From the NCBI GenBank assembly GCA_002069885.1, contig MWCD01000042.1, positions 1 to 33,815 of the forward strand: 33,815 nucleotides of DNA. Reading direction: 5' to 3'. A program made the translations under genes and the position numbers. Under the pieces are notes generated by a model. It was given only the letters and a program-made list of their open reading frames with translations, made no database searches and had not been told where the DNA came from. Shown piece by piece: positions 26,180 through 33,488 of this stretch; positions within the stretch are counted from its first letter, which is position 1; every line of letters starts with the position of its first letter. The DNA comes from a bacterium ADurb.Bin236 (GTDB lineage Bacteria; UBP15; UBA6099).

Positions 26180-27463
26180 ATGATGAAGCTTTATATCAAG
26201 CTATTGTTTATGGTGACTTTGCTTGTGCCTATGAAAGCATTAACAGCTCATGCTGATGAACATGCCGTATTCTATGATGGTAATTATATGGTGCGCACAT
26301 TGCTTATTAGCAATAATAAACAAAACATGCAATATCGTCTTGATGAACTTTATGAGGAAGCTTTGGTCAAAGCAAAGCAAATTTATGATGCGGCATTCAG
26401 ACGATTTGGCATTGACTTTGTCATAGAAAGCGAAATCATGATAGAGGATATCTGCGGCGCAGATGAAGATTGTGGCAAAAACAAGGAATACAACGTAATT
26501 GATAAACAGCGTTATCTTGACACTGCAAGATTTTATCTTAAATATGTGCGCTGCAGGGCAAACGACGCTAGAGTAAACCCTGATATTGAGTGCAACGACG
26601 TGAACGCGACGGCAAACGATCTATTCGCTTCATTTAATGACAGTATCAACAAGATACATTCAGAATATTATAATAGTGAATATCAGTTGAGTTCAGTTCC
26701 GAACGATATATCATTTATAGAGAATGTATATGCCGCAAAAGATTATACGCTGATACTTACAGACAACATGTTGCTAAGATATGATCTAGCTTCAATTGCA
26801 AACCCGCCAGATAGCTATTGGCAAGGCAAAAGTATTGTCAGCGATGTATTTATGTCAAGCAACGTATTTGGATATACCTCTATCGTATCGTTATATCCAC
26901 TAATAAAAGCATATCAGGCAAATAATGATAATGGTAATATACAGAGTAATAGTAAAGAGTTATTGATAAATGAACTGGCGCATGCAATAGCTAAAACGCT
27001 TGCAAAAACATTAAACAGCATGGACGCAATATACTATATTGAATGCAAAGAACCAATAAAAAAAGACCAAGTAAGAATGAAAGCTTTGTATCAGATAAAC
27101 GGAGAAGCGGCATGCGCGATATTGAGCAGATCCGCTAGATATTCGCACATGAAGTATGAAATGTTATTCAATAATGGTATTTATGAAAACGCTTTAGCAT
27201 TATTATATATAATATTAGAGACGGATTATTACGATTACGGTAATAAAGACGACTTGATTATAGATTTCATAAGGACATATAACGCATTGGGGAGAGAAAC
27301 AGAAGTAAGCTATTATTGTCGTAAACTGAACAAAACAAAATTAAGAATAGAAGAAGGCTTTATGAAATATAAAAGTAAAGAATATAAACAAGCAAAAGAA
27401 ATATGCAAAAATGACTATGATAGAACTTTTTACTTCGATGATCAATGCTGTTCATTCAAGTGA
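26180..27463 (+). CDS. Exported AT-rich protein with zincin-like region lacking the first His
   Basis: A 427-residue protein with a signal peptide (KLYIKLLFMVTLLVPMKALTAHA, about 3-25). It begins 1 nt after the RHS tip 1 stop, with GAGG upstream, so the two are probably co-translated. The middle part resembles the run-up of a zinc peptidase domain: SIVSDVFMSSNVFGYTSIVSL, then LLINELAHAIAKTL (N264-E-L-A-H268), where an active zincin would read HELAH. Codon 264 is AAT; CAT would restore His. The C-terminal third (about 290-425) is helical and TPR-like, ending in two cysteines. It could be an immunity protein, an inactive peptidase-like binding protein or a second effector. The gene is AT-rich compared with the RHS core. 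Confidence 0.7.
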   Translation: MMKLYIKLLFMVTLLVPMKALTAHADEHAVFYDGNYMVRTLLISNNKQNMQYRLDELYEEALVKAKQIYDAAFRRFGIDFVIESEIMIEDICGADEDCGKNKEYNVIDKQRYLDTARFYLKYVRCRANDARVNPDIECNDVNATANDLFASFNDSINKIHSEYYNSEYQLSSVPNDISFIENVYAAKDYTLILTDNMLLRYDLASIANPPDSYWQGKSIVSDVFMSSNVFGYTSIVSLYPLIKAYQANNDNGNIQSNSKELLINELAHAIAKTLAKTLNSMDAIYYIECKEPIKKDQVRMKALYQINGEAACAILSRSARYSHMKYEMLFNNGIYENALALLYIILETDYYDYGNKDDLIIDFIRTYNALGRETEVSYYCRKLNKTKLRIEEGFMKYKSKEYKQAKEICKNDYDRTFYFDDQCCSFK

Positions 27464-27577
27464 ACTTCAGAGGTAGTTGAATGAAAGCGAATAAATAGGG
27501 ACTGTGGGACTTCCTGATTGTAAGATTAGGAGACAAAACAACAGGAGGAGGATAGCCATGACCCAAGGAAGCATATC
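27464..27577 (+). other. Junction upstream of the second RHS cassette: truncated gene start
   Basis: After the previous stop comes unrelated DNA with a very strong ribosome site (AGGAGGAGGA, 27543-27552) and ATG 27558. That frame runs only MTQGSIS before entering the RHS repeat out of frame and stopping (18 codons in all). In the RHS frame a TGA lies immediately upstream. This looks like the 5' end of another gene cut by the recombination that placed the cassette here. Confidence 0.6.
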
Positions 27578-28115
27578 ACGGCGCGCCCGACGCCGTCACG
27601 AAATACGCTTATGACGGAGACGACATATTGTACGAGTTCGACGGCTCCAACGCGCTGAAAGCCCGGCACACGCACGGCCCCGGCACGGACGACCCTCTGT
27701 ACACTCAAACCGGAGCCGCGCAATACTTCTACTACCACAAAGACGGCATGGGCAGCGTGCGCGAGATCACAAACGGAGCGGGAGAAGTCGCGCGCCGAAA
27801 CGATTACGACAGCTTCGGCAACATCGTCAGCGTGAACGGCTGCCCGACCGCCCCCGAATACCCCGCCGCGCCCGGCGCGGCTTGCGACGGGGCCGGGGCC
27901 GGGGCCGGAGACGCCTATTTCGCGCCCGCGCATGAGTTCTACTTCACATACGCATACACCGGCCGCCAGTGGGACGCGGAAGCCAGCCTCTACCACTACC
28001 GCGCCCGCTACTACGACCCCCACATCGGCCGCTTCATCTCCGAAGACCCCCAATGGTCCCCCAACCTCTACGCCTACGTCTCCAACAACCCGATGAATTA
28101 CACCGACCCGAGCGG
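27578..28115 (+). repeat. RHS core direct repeat, copy B
   Basis: This is the second copy of the 538-bp core repeat, 2,331 bp downstream of copy A and in the same orientation. The left boundary is abrupt: identity begins at ACGGCGCGCC, and the preceding bases differ completely. Confidence 0.95.
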
Positions 28116-28710
28116 GGAGATAATACAGCTTGCATTTTGGGTTGGATTTGTTTTAGTTCCGTTGATGGCTATGTATCACGCAAGCGCAGGTTTTTTGAAA
28201 GTTGCCGTACATCTCACACTTACTGGAAAAGGATGGAATTTTGAAGCTATAAAAGGCTTGTTTACTCTTCATGAGTCGGGCTGGCTGGGAAAGATGTTGG
28301 TTTATAACATGTTAAAGGGTACTTATGACCTAAATGTATTTAATTGGTGCGTGAAAAGCCCTAACAGTATTGGCGAATATGATATTATATCAGTTGGAGC
28401 TATTCAAATTATAAGTAAAAACAAGTATATAATACATGTAAATAGCTTATGGTTTGACAGAGACGCATTTCCGACAACTGCACTTGCGGCATTGTTCGGA
28501 CACGAACTACTACATGTTCAGCTAGGAGCGGGCTTAATTAATAGCATGCTATTTGGCACAAACAAGTCTTTAGGGATGGTTCAAGGTGATAAGCTTCTTG
28601 CTGATCATTTGTCATTGAGCCGTGATAGATATATGGGAATTGTGAATTTCATACACAGTGCAAGCATTGAAGCTCCTAGTGGAAAATGCTTATATCCTTG
28701 GAGGCTGTAG
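27628..28710 (+). CDS. Orphan RHS-core cassette with variable tip 2 (HELLH metallopeptidase-like)
   Basis: The RHS-core frame has no proper start: a stop lies just before the repeat and the first candidate is TTG 27628, so this is probably a silent cassette (360 codons). After the shared core (to TDPSG, about residue 163) the 197-residue tip is unrelated to tip 1. It has a hydrophobic segment (IQLAFWVGFVLVPLMAMYHA) and then GHELLHVQLG; HELLH (28501-28515) is a classic HExxH zinc-peptidase motif. A third metal ligand is not certain; Asp or His residues in DKLLADHLSLSRDRY are candidates. RHS tips are commonly toxins, so a proteolytic toxin is a reasonable inference. The tip is AT-rich. An anchored protein gene follows after 38 nt. 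Confidence 0.75.
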   Translation: MYEFDGSNALKARHTHGPGTDDPLYTQTGAAQYFYYHKDGMGSVREITNGAGEVARRNDYDSFGNIVSVNGCPTAPEYPAAPGAACDGAGAGAGDAYFAPAHEFYFTYAYTGRQWDAEASLYHYRARYYDPHIGRFISEDPQWSPNLYAYVSNNPMNYTDPSGEIIQLAFWVGFVLVPLMAMYHASAGFLKVAVHLTLTGKGWNFEAIKGLFTLHESGWLGKMLVYNMLKGTYDLNVFNWCVKSPNSIGEYDIISVGAIQIISKNKYIIHVNSLWFDRDAFPTTALAALFGHELLHVQLGAGLINSMLFGTNKSLGMVQGDKLLADHLSLSRDRYMGIVNFIHSASIEAPSGKCLYPWRL

Positions 28711-28748
28711 TTGAAATTGTATAAAAAATACTTTAAACAAGACGTATC

Positions 28749-29492
28749 ATGAAAAGAGTGAAGACTATATATGGCTTTTTTATTATCGCCCTGATATTTG
28801 TTATCTCTTTCTTTTGTGTCTCACATTATAACAACAGGGATAAAGCCTTTATCGGCAATGAGATGAAAATAGATATGTCGGGAATTGATTTGGTTAAATA
28901 TAACGCTCTCGAACCCTACTTTCATGGCGCAAGCATATACATGTTAAACAGTACAAGTCAACCTCGGGGCCACATATACAGCATATGTGTTGTCGTTTTA
29001 TACAACGACAAACTATATAGAATATTTGATAGAGCATTCTTCAAATATGGGTATTTGCAAATGGAGTTAGACGGAAAAGCGGAACTAATAACATCTTACG
29101 ATGACAATGGCATGCTATCAGAATTAGATGTTGTGAGAGTCTTTGCATATGACAAAGAACTTTTGACCTATATGAATAATAGTTTGTTTAAGAAGTCGGA
29201 ATTCAATAAGTTTCTTTTAGAATACAAAGACAACAATACTTTTACATTAGATACGTCAATGATTCATGAATACATAAAACTGATGTCAGGCAACCGTAAA
29301 ATAAGCTTTATTGACAACAATAATATGGACATTAAAAACAAGTACGTTGGAATGAACGAGGATATAATAATTCAAGCATGTCTAGAAGGAATCGCAAGAC
29401 CGGGGGTTTGGACTTTTATTGTAAGCGAGACGGAAGGATTAATATTCAAGAATTTCTACATTGACGATGACGGCATATTCTGCAAGTTCTAG
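28749..29492 (+). CDS. Membrane-anchored protein of unknown function paired with RHS tip 2
   Basis: A 247-residue protein with one N-terminal hydrophobic segment (about 8-26: YGFFIIALIFVISFFCV), after which it is soluble and presumably outside the cytoplasmic membrane. I recognise no domain. Composition is AT-rich, with many Asn, Lys and Tyr, like tip 2 and unlike the surrounding genome. Its position directly behind a probable toxin tip makes it a candidate immunity protein that would neutralise the tip at the membrane. That is inferred from context only. Confidence 0.65.
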   Translation: MKRVKTIYGFFIIALIFVISFFCVSHYNNRDKAFIGNEMKIDMSGIDLVKYNALEPYFHGASIYMLNSTSQPRGHIYSICVVVLYNDKLYRIFDRAFFKYGYLQMELDGKAELITSYDDNGMLSELDVVRVFAYDKELLTYMNNSLFKKSEFNKFLLEYKDNNTFTLDTSMIHEYIKLMSGNRKISFIDNNNMDIKNKYVGMNEDIIIQACLEGIARPGVWTFIVSETEGLIFKNFYIDDDGIFCKF

Positions 29493-29511
29493 CCATGGAT
29501 GGTTTACAGCT

Positions 29512-29602
29512 GACGCCGTCACGAAATACTCTTATTACGGAGACGACATATTGTACGAGCAAGACAGCTCAAACGCGCTGAAAGCCCTGCACACGCACGG
29601 CC
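29512..29602 (+). repeat. RHS core relic, copy C (decayed)
   Basis: About 91 bp match the left end of the core repeat from GACGCCGTCACGAAATA onward, with some ten substitutions (for example TCTTATTAC for GCTTATGAC). It encodes DAVTKYSYYGDDILYEQDSS and soon meets a stop. It marks a third, decayed cassette position. Confidence 0.85.
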
Positions 29603-29950
29603 ACAAAACGTTTTAGAACCCAGAAATATGTGGAGCGAAGCAGCGAAATACAGTGCTGACGGCACGAACATCGCGACAGAACGATTTGGGGTCAGGCCGA
29701 GATTGTTGACAGTTTTGCTAATTGCTGATGGGCGAATAATGCGTTTAGGGCGGGTTGAAAATGGGTTCCCGCTTTTCGCGGGAATGGCGAAAATAAAAGA
29801 AATGGAATGACGGCAAAAATGACAAAGAATGATGGCGCAAATAAGGTGCTACCTCGGAATGAATGACAATGATGATGGCGGAAACCGGCGTTACGCCCTA
29901 AGCGAAAACAACAATCAATTCCTCGAAACGGCAAAGCGGAGGGTATTCGA
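29603..29950. other. Non-coding stretch right of the RHS island
   Basis: About 350 bases with only short spurious frames. It contains the TTCCCGC/GCGGGAA hairpin listed separately and may carry remnants of the island. No terminator or RNA gene was recognised. Confidence 0.5.
29766..29784. repeat. Small dispersed hairpin element
   Basis: TTCCCGC and GCGGGAA flank TTTTC. Short elements of the form TTCCCGC(TTTTC)GCGGGAA followed by TGGCG are widespread intergenic repeats in many bacteria. A partial relative (CCCGCTTTTCGC) lies in the 16419-16720 gap. Confidence 0.6.
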
Positions 29951-30049
29951 TTATTTTTTCTTTTTTAGGGCGATGATGGTGAAGGTTGCGAGGCCGCCGA
30001 CGAGAATGACTGATATTGAGCAAAGCATCGCCCATGCTGAGACCGGCAT
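29951..30049 (-). CDS. MetS-like small subunit of an NSS transporter
   Basis: A 32-residue frame, MPVSAWAMLCSISVILVGGL followed by ATFTIIALKKKK: one membrane helix with a Lys-rich cytoplasmic tail. This is the form of MetS-family small subunits, which accompany some bacterial sodium:neurotransmitter symporters (MetP/MetS in Corynebacterium). The ATG lies 1 nt after the transporter stop, with GGAGG (from GAGGAGGAA) 6 nt upstream, overlapping the transporter's last codons, so translation is probably coupled. It is easily missed because of its size. Confidence 0.85.
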   Translation of the reverse strand: MPVSAWAMLCSISVILVGGLATFTIIALKKKK

Positions 30050-30050
30050 A

Positions 30051-31532
30051 TTATTCCTCCTCTGTCTGTTTCGCTCTGACGAGCGAGAGCGCCACCGCTA
30101 TTATCAACACTAGGGCCAACAGTCCCCAGCCGCCCGCGAACTGCGCCCATCCCGGATATCCTTCATAGGGCTTTTTCACAAGCTGTATCAGGGTCTGTAT
30201 GAACATGGCTGTGAGCGCGGCCGGGGTTATGATTTTTATGCAGATGTCCCACCACGGGCCGACTTTGAAATCTGATGTGGCGTTGACGTGGTCTCTGAGT
30301 TTTTTTGCGCCGAACACGTATCCGACAATGAGGCATTCGAGCACGCCCACCACCGCAAGTCCGTATTGGGTGAAGTAGTAATCAACTATGTCCAGCCAGT
30401 ACAGCCCCGCCCGCGTGGTATAAATGATGCCTATCGCGAACGCCATGAAAGATATCGCGGCGTTTACGACGATGCGGGCGTTTTTCCATTTGTCCATAGC
30501 TCCTGCCACTCCGGCTTCGACGAGTGAAAACGCGGAGTCTATGCCAAGCGTGAGAAGGAGAAGGAAAAAAAGGACGCCGAACGCCGACGCCCAGAATGGC
30601 AACATGCCGATTATCGCCGGGAACGTCACAAAGGCAAGTCCGGGACCGCTCGACACTACTTCGGTGACGGGTTTGCCTGTGGACACGGCCAGATATCCGA
30701 GCGCGGAGAAAACCGCCAGCCCGGCGATGAAACTTATCAGCGCGTCCGCAAAACTGCTGATGAACGCGTTGTTTACGATGTCGCTGTCTTTCGGCAGAAA
30801 ACTGGCGTAGGCTATCATGACGCCGAACCCGATGCTAAGGGAGAAGAACACCTGACCGTATGCGGCAAGCCAGACTTTCGGATTTGCAAGCGCTGAAAAA
30901 TCAGGCGTTAGAAAGAATTTAAGCCCCTCCACCGCGCCGGGAAGCGTGACGCCACGGACGATGAATATGACTAGCAGCACGATTGGAACGGGCACTGTGA
31001 GCAGGACGACTTTGCCGACGGTTTCAACGCCTTTGTAGATGCAGAAGAAGACGCACAGCCAACAGAGGAAAAGTCCGAATAGCGCTATCGGCACAATTCC
31101 GCCGATTTCTCCTATGCCTCCTGACAGATTCAGGAAATCTTTAAAGAAGAAAGCGTTTGAATCTGCGCCCCACGCTAAATCTATCGAGTAATACAGATAG
31201 CTGAAACACCATCCCATGACCACGCCGTAATATGTCATGACCATGAGACCTATCAGAACGGCGAACCAGCCTATCCACTCGTACTTTTTCCTGATTTCGG
31301 CGAACGCCATAGGGGCGGATTTCCCCATTTTATGTCCGAGGCCGAACTCCAGAATGAGGAGCGGAACGCCTGCGGTGAGCAATGCCACCATGTATGGGAT
31401 GAGGAATGCGCCGCCGCCGTTTGAGTAGCAGACGTAAGGGAACCGCCAGATGTTGCCAAGCCCTACGGCTGAGCCTATCACGGCCATGATAAAAATAAGT
31501 CGGCTGTCCCATAAACCGCGTTTTTCCGTCAT
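30051..31532 (-). CDS. Sodium:neurotransmitter symporter (NSS family, LeuT fold)
   Basis: A 493-residue polytopic sodium-coupled amino acid transporter. TM1 carries the family signature GSAVGLGNIWRFPYVCYSNG with GGAFLIPY (residues about 18-45), which forms part of the Na+ and substrate sites. About 11-12 hydrophobic segments follow, including SIGFGVMIAYASFLPKDSDI (TM6-TM7 region). The start at 31532 follows GGAGG; a longer frame to 31583 adds an unlikely leader. The small MetS-like gene is coupled at its 3' end, which suggests a substrate such as methionine or another neutral amino acid; specificity is not provable here. Confidence 0.96.
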   Translation of the reverse strand: MTEKRGLWDSRLIFIMAVIGSAVGLGNIWRFPYVCYSNGGGAFLIPYMVALLTAGVPLLILEFGLGHKMGKSAPMAFAEIRKKYEWIGWFAVLIGLMVMTYYGVVMGWCFSYLYYSIDLAWGADSNAFFFKDFLNLSGGIGEIGGIVPIALFGLFLCWLCVFFCIYKGVETVGKVVLLTVPVPIVLLVIFIVRGVTLPGAVEGLKFFLTPDFSALANPKVWLAAYGQVFFSLSIGFGVMIAYASFLPKDSDIVNNAFISSFADALISFIAGLAVFSALGYLAVSTGKPVTEVVSSGPGLAFVTFPAIIGMLPFWASAFGVLFFLLLLTLGIDSAFSLVEAGVAGAMDKWKNARIVVNAAISFMAFAIGIIYTTRAGLYWLDIVDYYFTQYGLAVVGVLECLIVGYVFGAKKLRDHVNATSDFKVGPWWDICIKIITPAALTAMFIQTLIQLVKKPYEGYPGWAQFAGGWGLLALVLIIAVALSLVRAKQTEEE

Positions 31533-31767
31533 ACCGCCTCCGAGTGTCGGATGTTCCCGCGCGGGCGGCAAAGCGCGCCGCAATCATCCCCCGCCCGTTT
31601 TTCTTCTCCCTGATGACGGCATTTTACATTGAACGAAAGAAAAATCAAACTGAACTAGAAAAATGCTACCAAAGCGACTTTAGGCATGGAAGTTTGTGGT
31701 AGAAACCTTTGAAAAAGTTGTTCCCCCAAACCCCCTTTTCCAGCTTTTTGGATTTTTCTATACAGAA

Positions 31768-31800
31768 TAAAAAAGCCCGGGGGACGTTCCTCCGGGCTTA
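31768..31800 (-). terminator. Intrinsic terminator of the aspartate kinase gene
   Basis: On the minus strand AAGCCCGGAGGA pairs with TCCCCCGGGCTT around an ACG loop (one G-U type mismatch), followed directly by a T-rich run (TTTTTTATTC). It lies 32 nt after the aspartate kinase stop. Confidence 0.9.
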
Positions 31801-31831
31801 TTTGCGGGGTTTCAGATTGAGGGTGAAAAAC

Positions 31832-33235
31832 TCACGCAAAAAATGTCTTGTACAGGGAGCGGACGGCGTCGCCGACTCTGTTTTCCATGACGCCGAAGAC
31901 GATGCTTATTTCAGAGGCGCCCTGAGAAATCATTTCGATGTTGGCGGACGCGGAGGCGAAGGCTGCTGTGGCCTTGGCGGCAGTGCCGACGCTTTCCTTC
32001 ATCCCCTCTCCCACTATGGCGATCATAGCCAGCCCGGTGTCCGCCTTCACGATGTCCGGAGCGGGGTTCAGTTTCGATTTGATGTCTTCCAGCAACCCGG
32101 CGACCGTCGCTTCGTTGGCTGCCACTATCTCTTGGTTGACGGATTTCGTTTTCGGGTCGTATTCCTTGGGGAGCCTGATGATGACCGATATGCTGTCGAT
32201 GCTGGAAGGAGTGTGCTCGAAAGACAGACCTTTTTTCTCGATGATGTGAAGCAGCTTGCGGCCGTAGCCGATCTCGCGGTTCATCAGGTGCTTTTCAACG
32301 TTGAAGCTGACGAAGTTCGTGTCCGCCGCAATGCCGACCACGCAGTTGTCGTCCTGTTTCCTGTCGTTGACGATTTTAGTGAAAGTGTCCCTGCCGTCGG
32401 AATGTCTGACGAGGATGGGGATGTCCGGGGCGTGTTCGACGAGCGGGCGAATGGCTTCGTCGTGGAAAACGGAGAAGCCGGAATATGTCAGTTCGCGGAG
32501 TTCTCTGAAAGTAAGCTCGGAGATGAGGCGCGGATTGTCGACTATTCCGGGATCAGCCGCGCAGATTCCGGGAACGTCTGAGAAGTTCTCGTAAGCTTCG
32601 GCTTTGACGGCGGCGGCGATGATGGAGCCTGAAAGGTCTGAGCCGCCTCTGCTGAATGTGGCGATGGAGCCTCTGCTGGTTCCGCCGTAGAAGCCGGGGA
32701 CGACGGTGATGCCGTCGAAGCTGGCGAGTTTTGACAGTTTTTTATAGCAACCGTTCGTCTGGCGGGCGTTGCCGTATTCGGTGGTGACGGACATGCCGGC
32801 TTCGCGCGGGTCGATAAATCTTGCTTTGCGGCCTCTGGCGGAGAACGCGGCGGCCATGACGCGCGCGCACCATTCTTCTCCGAACGCTTTCACCGCGTCT
32901 AGGCGCATTTCTTTCTGCGAGGCGTCCATCGCCAGACGGCCCATAAGGTCGGCTTCCGCCCCGGAGACGCATTGCGTTCCGGCGCCGACGCCTTCGGCTA
33001 TCTCAGCCAGCCGCGCGCAGATGTCATCGACGAAGCCCTTGGCCTCTGATGAGCCGGGAACCGCTTTGGCGGCCTTTATTAAGAGGTCGGTCACCTTGGT
33101 GTCGCCCTTGAATCTTGCGCCGGGGGCGGATACCACGATAATCTTCCGCCTGTCGTCGCTTTCGATGGTGTTCATCACCATGTTGAAGTTCGCCGCGTTA
33201 GCCAGCGAGCTGCCGCCGAATTTCGCCACTATCAT
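31832..33235 (-). CDS. lysC: Aspartate kinase (monofunctional, two ACT domains)
   Basis: It phosphorylates aspartate, the first step toward lysine, threonine and methionine. The 467-residue protein starts IVAKFGGSSLANAANF (ATP and Asp binding, residues 2-17). The kinase core continues with VPGFYGGTSRGSIATFSRGGSDLSGS (about 190-215) and SDVPGICAADPGIV, then SGFSVFHDEAIRPL. Residues about 310-465 form two ACT regulatory domains (SFNVEKHLMNREIGYGRKLL; IVGEGMKESVGTAAKATAAF). The region FSDVPGI replaces the usual (W)TDVDGI, a mild variation. I chose ATG 33235, 10 nt after GGAG; GTG 33244 is too close to it. Confidence 0.95.
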   Translation of the reverse strand: MIVAKFGGSSLANAANFNMVMNTIESDDRRKIIVVSAPGARFKGDTKVTDLLIKAAKAVPGSSEAKGFVDDICARLAEIAEGVGAGTQCVSGAEADLMGRLAMDASQKEMRLDAVKAFGEEWCARVMAAAFSARGRKARFIDPREAGMSVTTEYGNARQTNGCYKKLSKLASFDGITVVPGFYGGTSRGSIATFSRGGSDLSGSIIAAAVKAEAYENFSDVPGICAADPGIVDNPRLISELTFRELRELTYSGFSVFHDEAIRPLVEHAPDIPILVRHSDGRDTFTKIVNDRKQDDNCVVGIAADTNFVSFNVEKHLMNREIGYGRKLLHIIEKKGLSFEHTPSSIDSISVIIRLPKEYDPKTKSVNQEIVAANEATVAGLLEDIKSKLNPAPDIVKADTGLAMIAIVGEGMKESVGTAAKATAAFASASANIEMISQGASEISIVFGVMENRVGDAVRSLYKTFFA

Positions 33236-33387
33236 TTCCGCCACGCTCCTACATTTAAACTTTCGATATTATGCATGATGGGAGGACTTTTTTAAATAGC
33301 GGGGCGGCGCAAAAGGCGCGCGGGCCTAAGGGCCATGCTTCGATAATCGCGCGCGCTTCGAGCGGATTCTCAATCTGAATATTTTAT

Positions 33388-33417
33388 TTGCTTCTATAAC
33401 GCGCGTTTTGATATAAT
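33388..33417 (+). promoter_or_regulatory. Sigma-70-like promoter for the thiolase gene
   Basis: TTGCTT (33388-33393) and a perfect TATAAT (33412-33417) are separated by 18 nt, 71 nt upstream of the ATG. Confidence 0.6.
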
Positions 33418-33488
33418 GGCTTTCGTTCCTCCGGCGAACGGAATGAACGAAGACTCTTTCGACGCAAAAAAATGAAAGGAGCGCATAG

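Noticed and set aside
27480-27577. Insertion sequence end
   Set aside because: No terminal inverted repeat or transposase frame is visible, so I report only a truncated gene start.
25153-28053. Minus-strand frames at 25153-25722 and 27526-28053 with nearly the same protein
   Set aside because: They are antisense to the RHS core repeat and are alike only because that repeat is duplicated.
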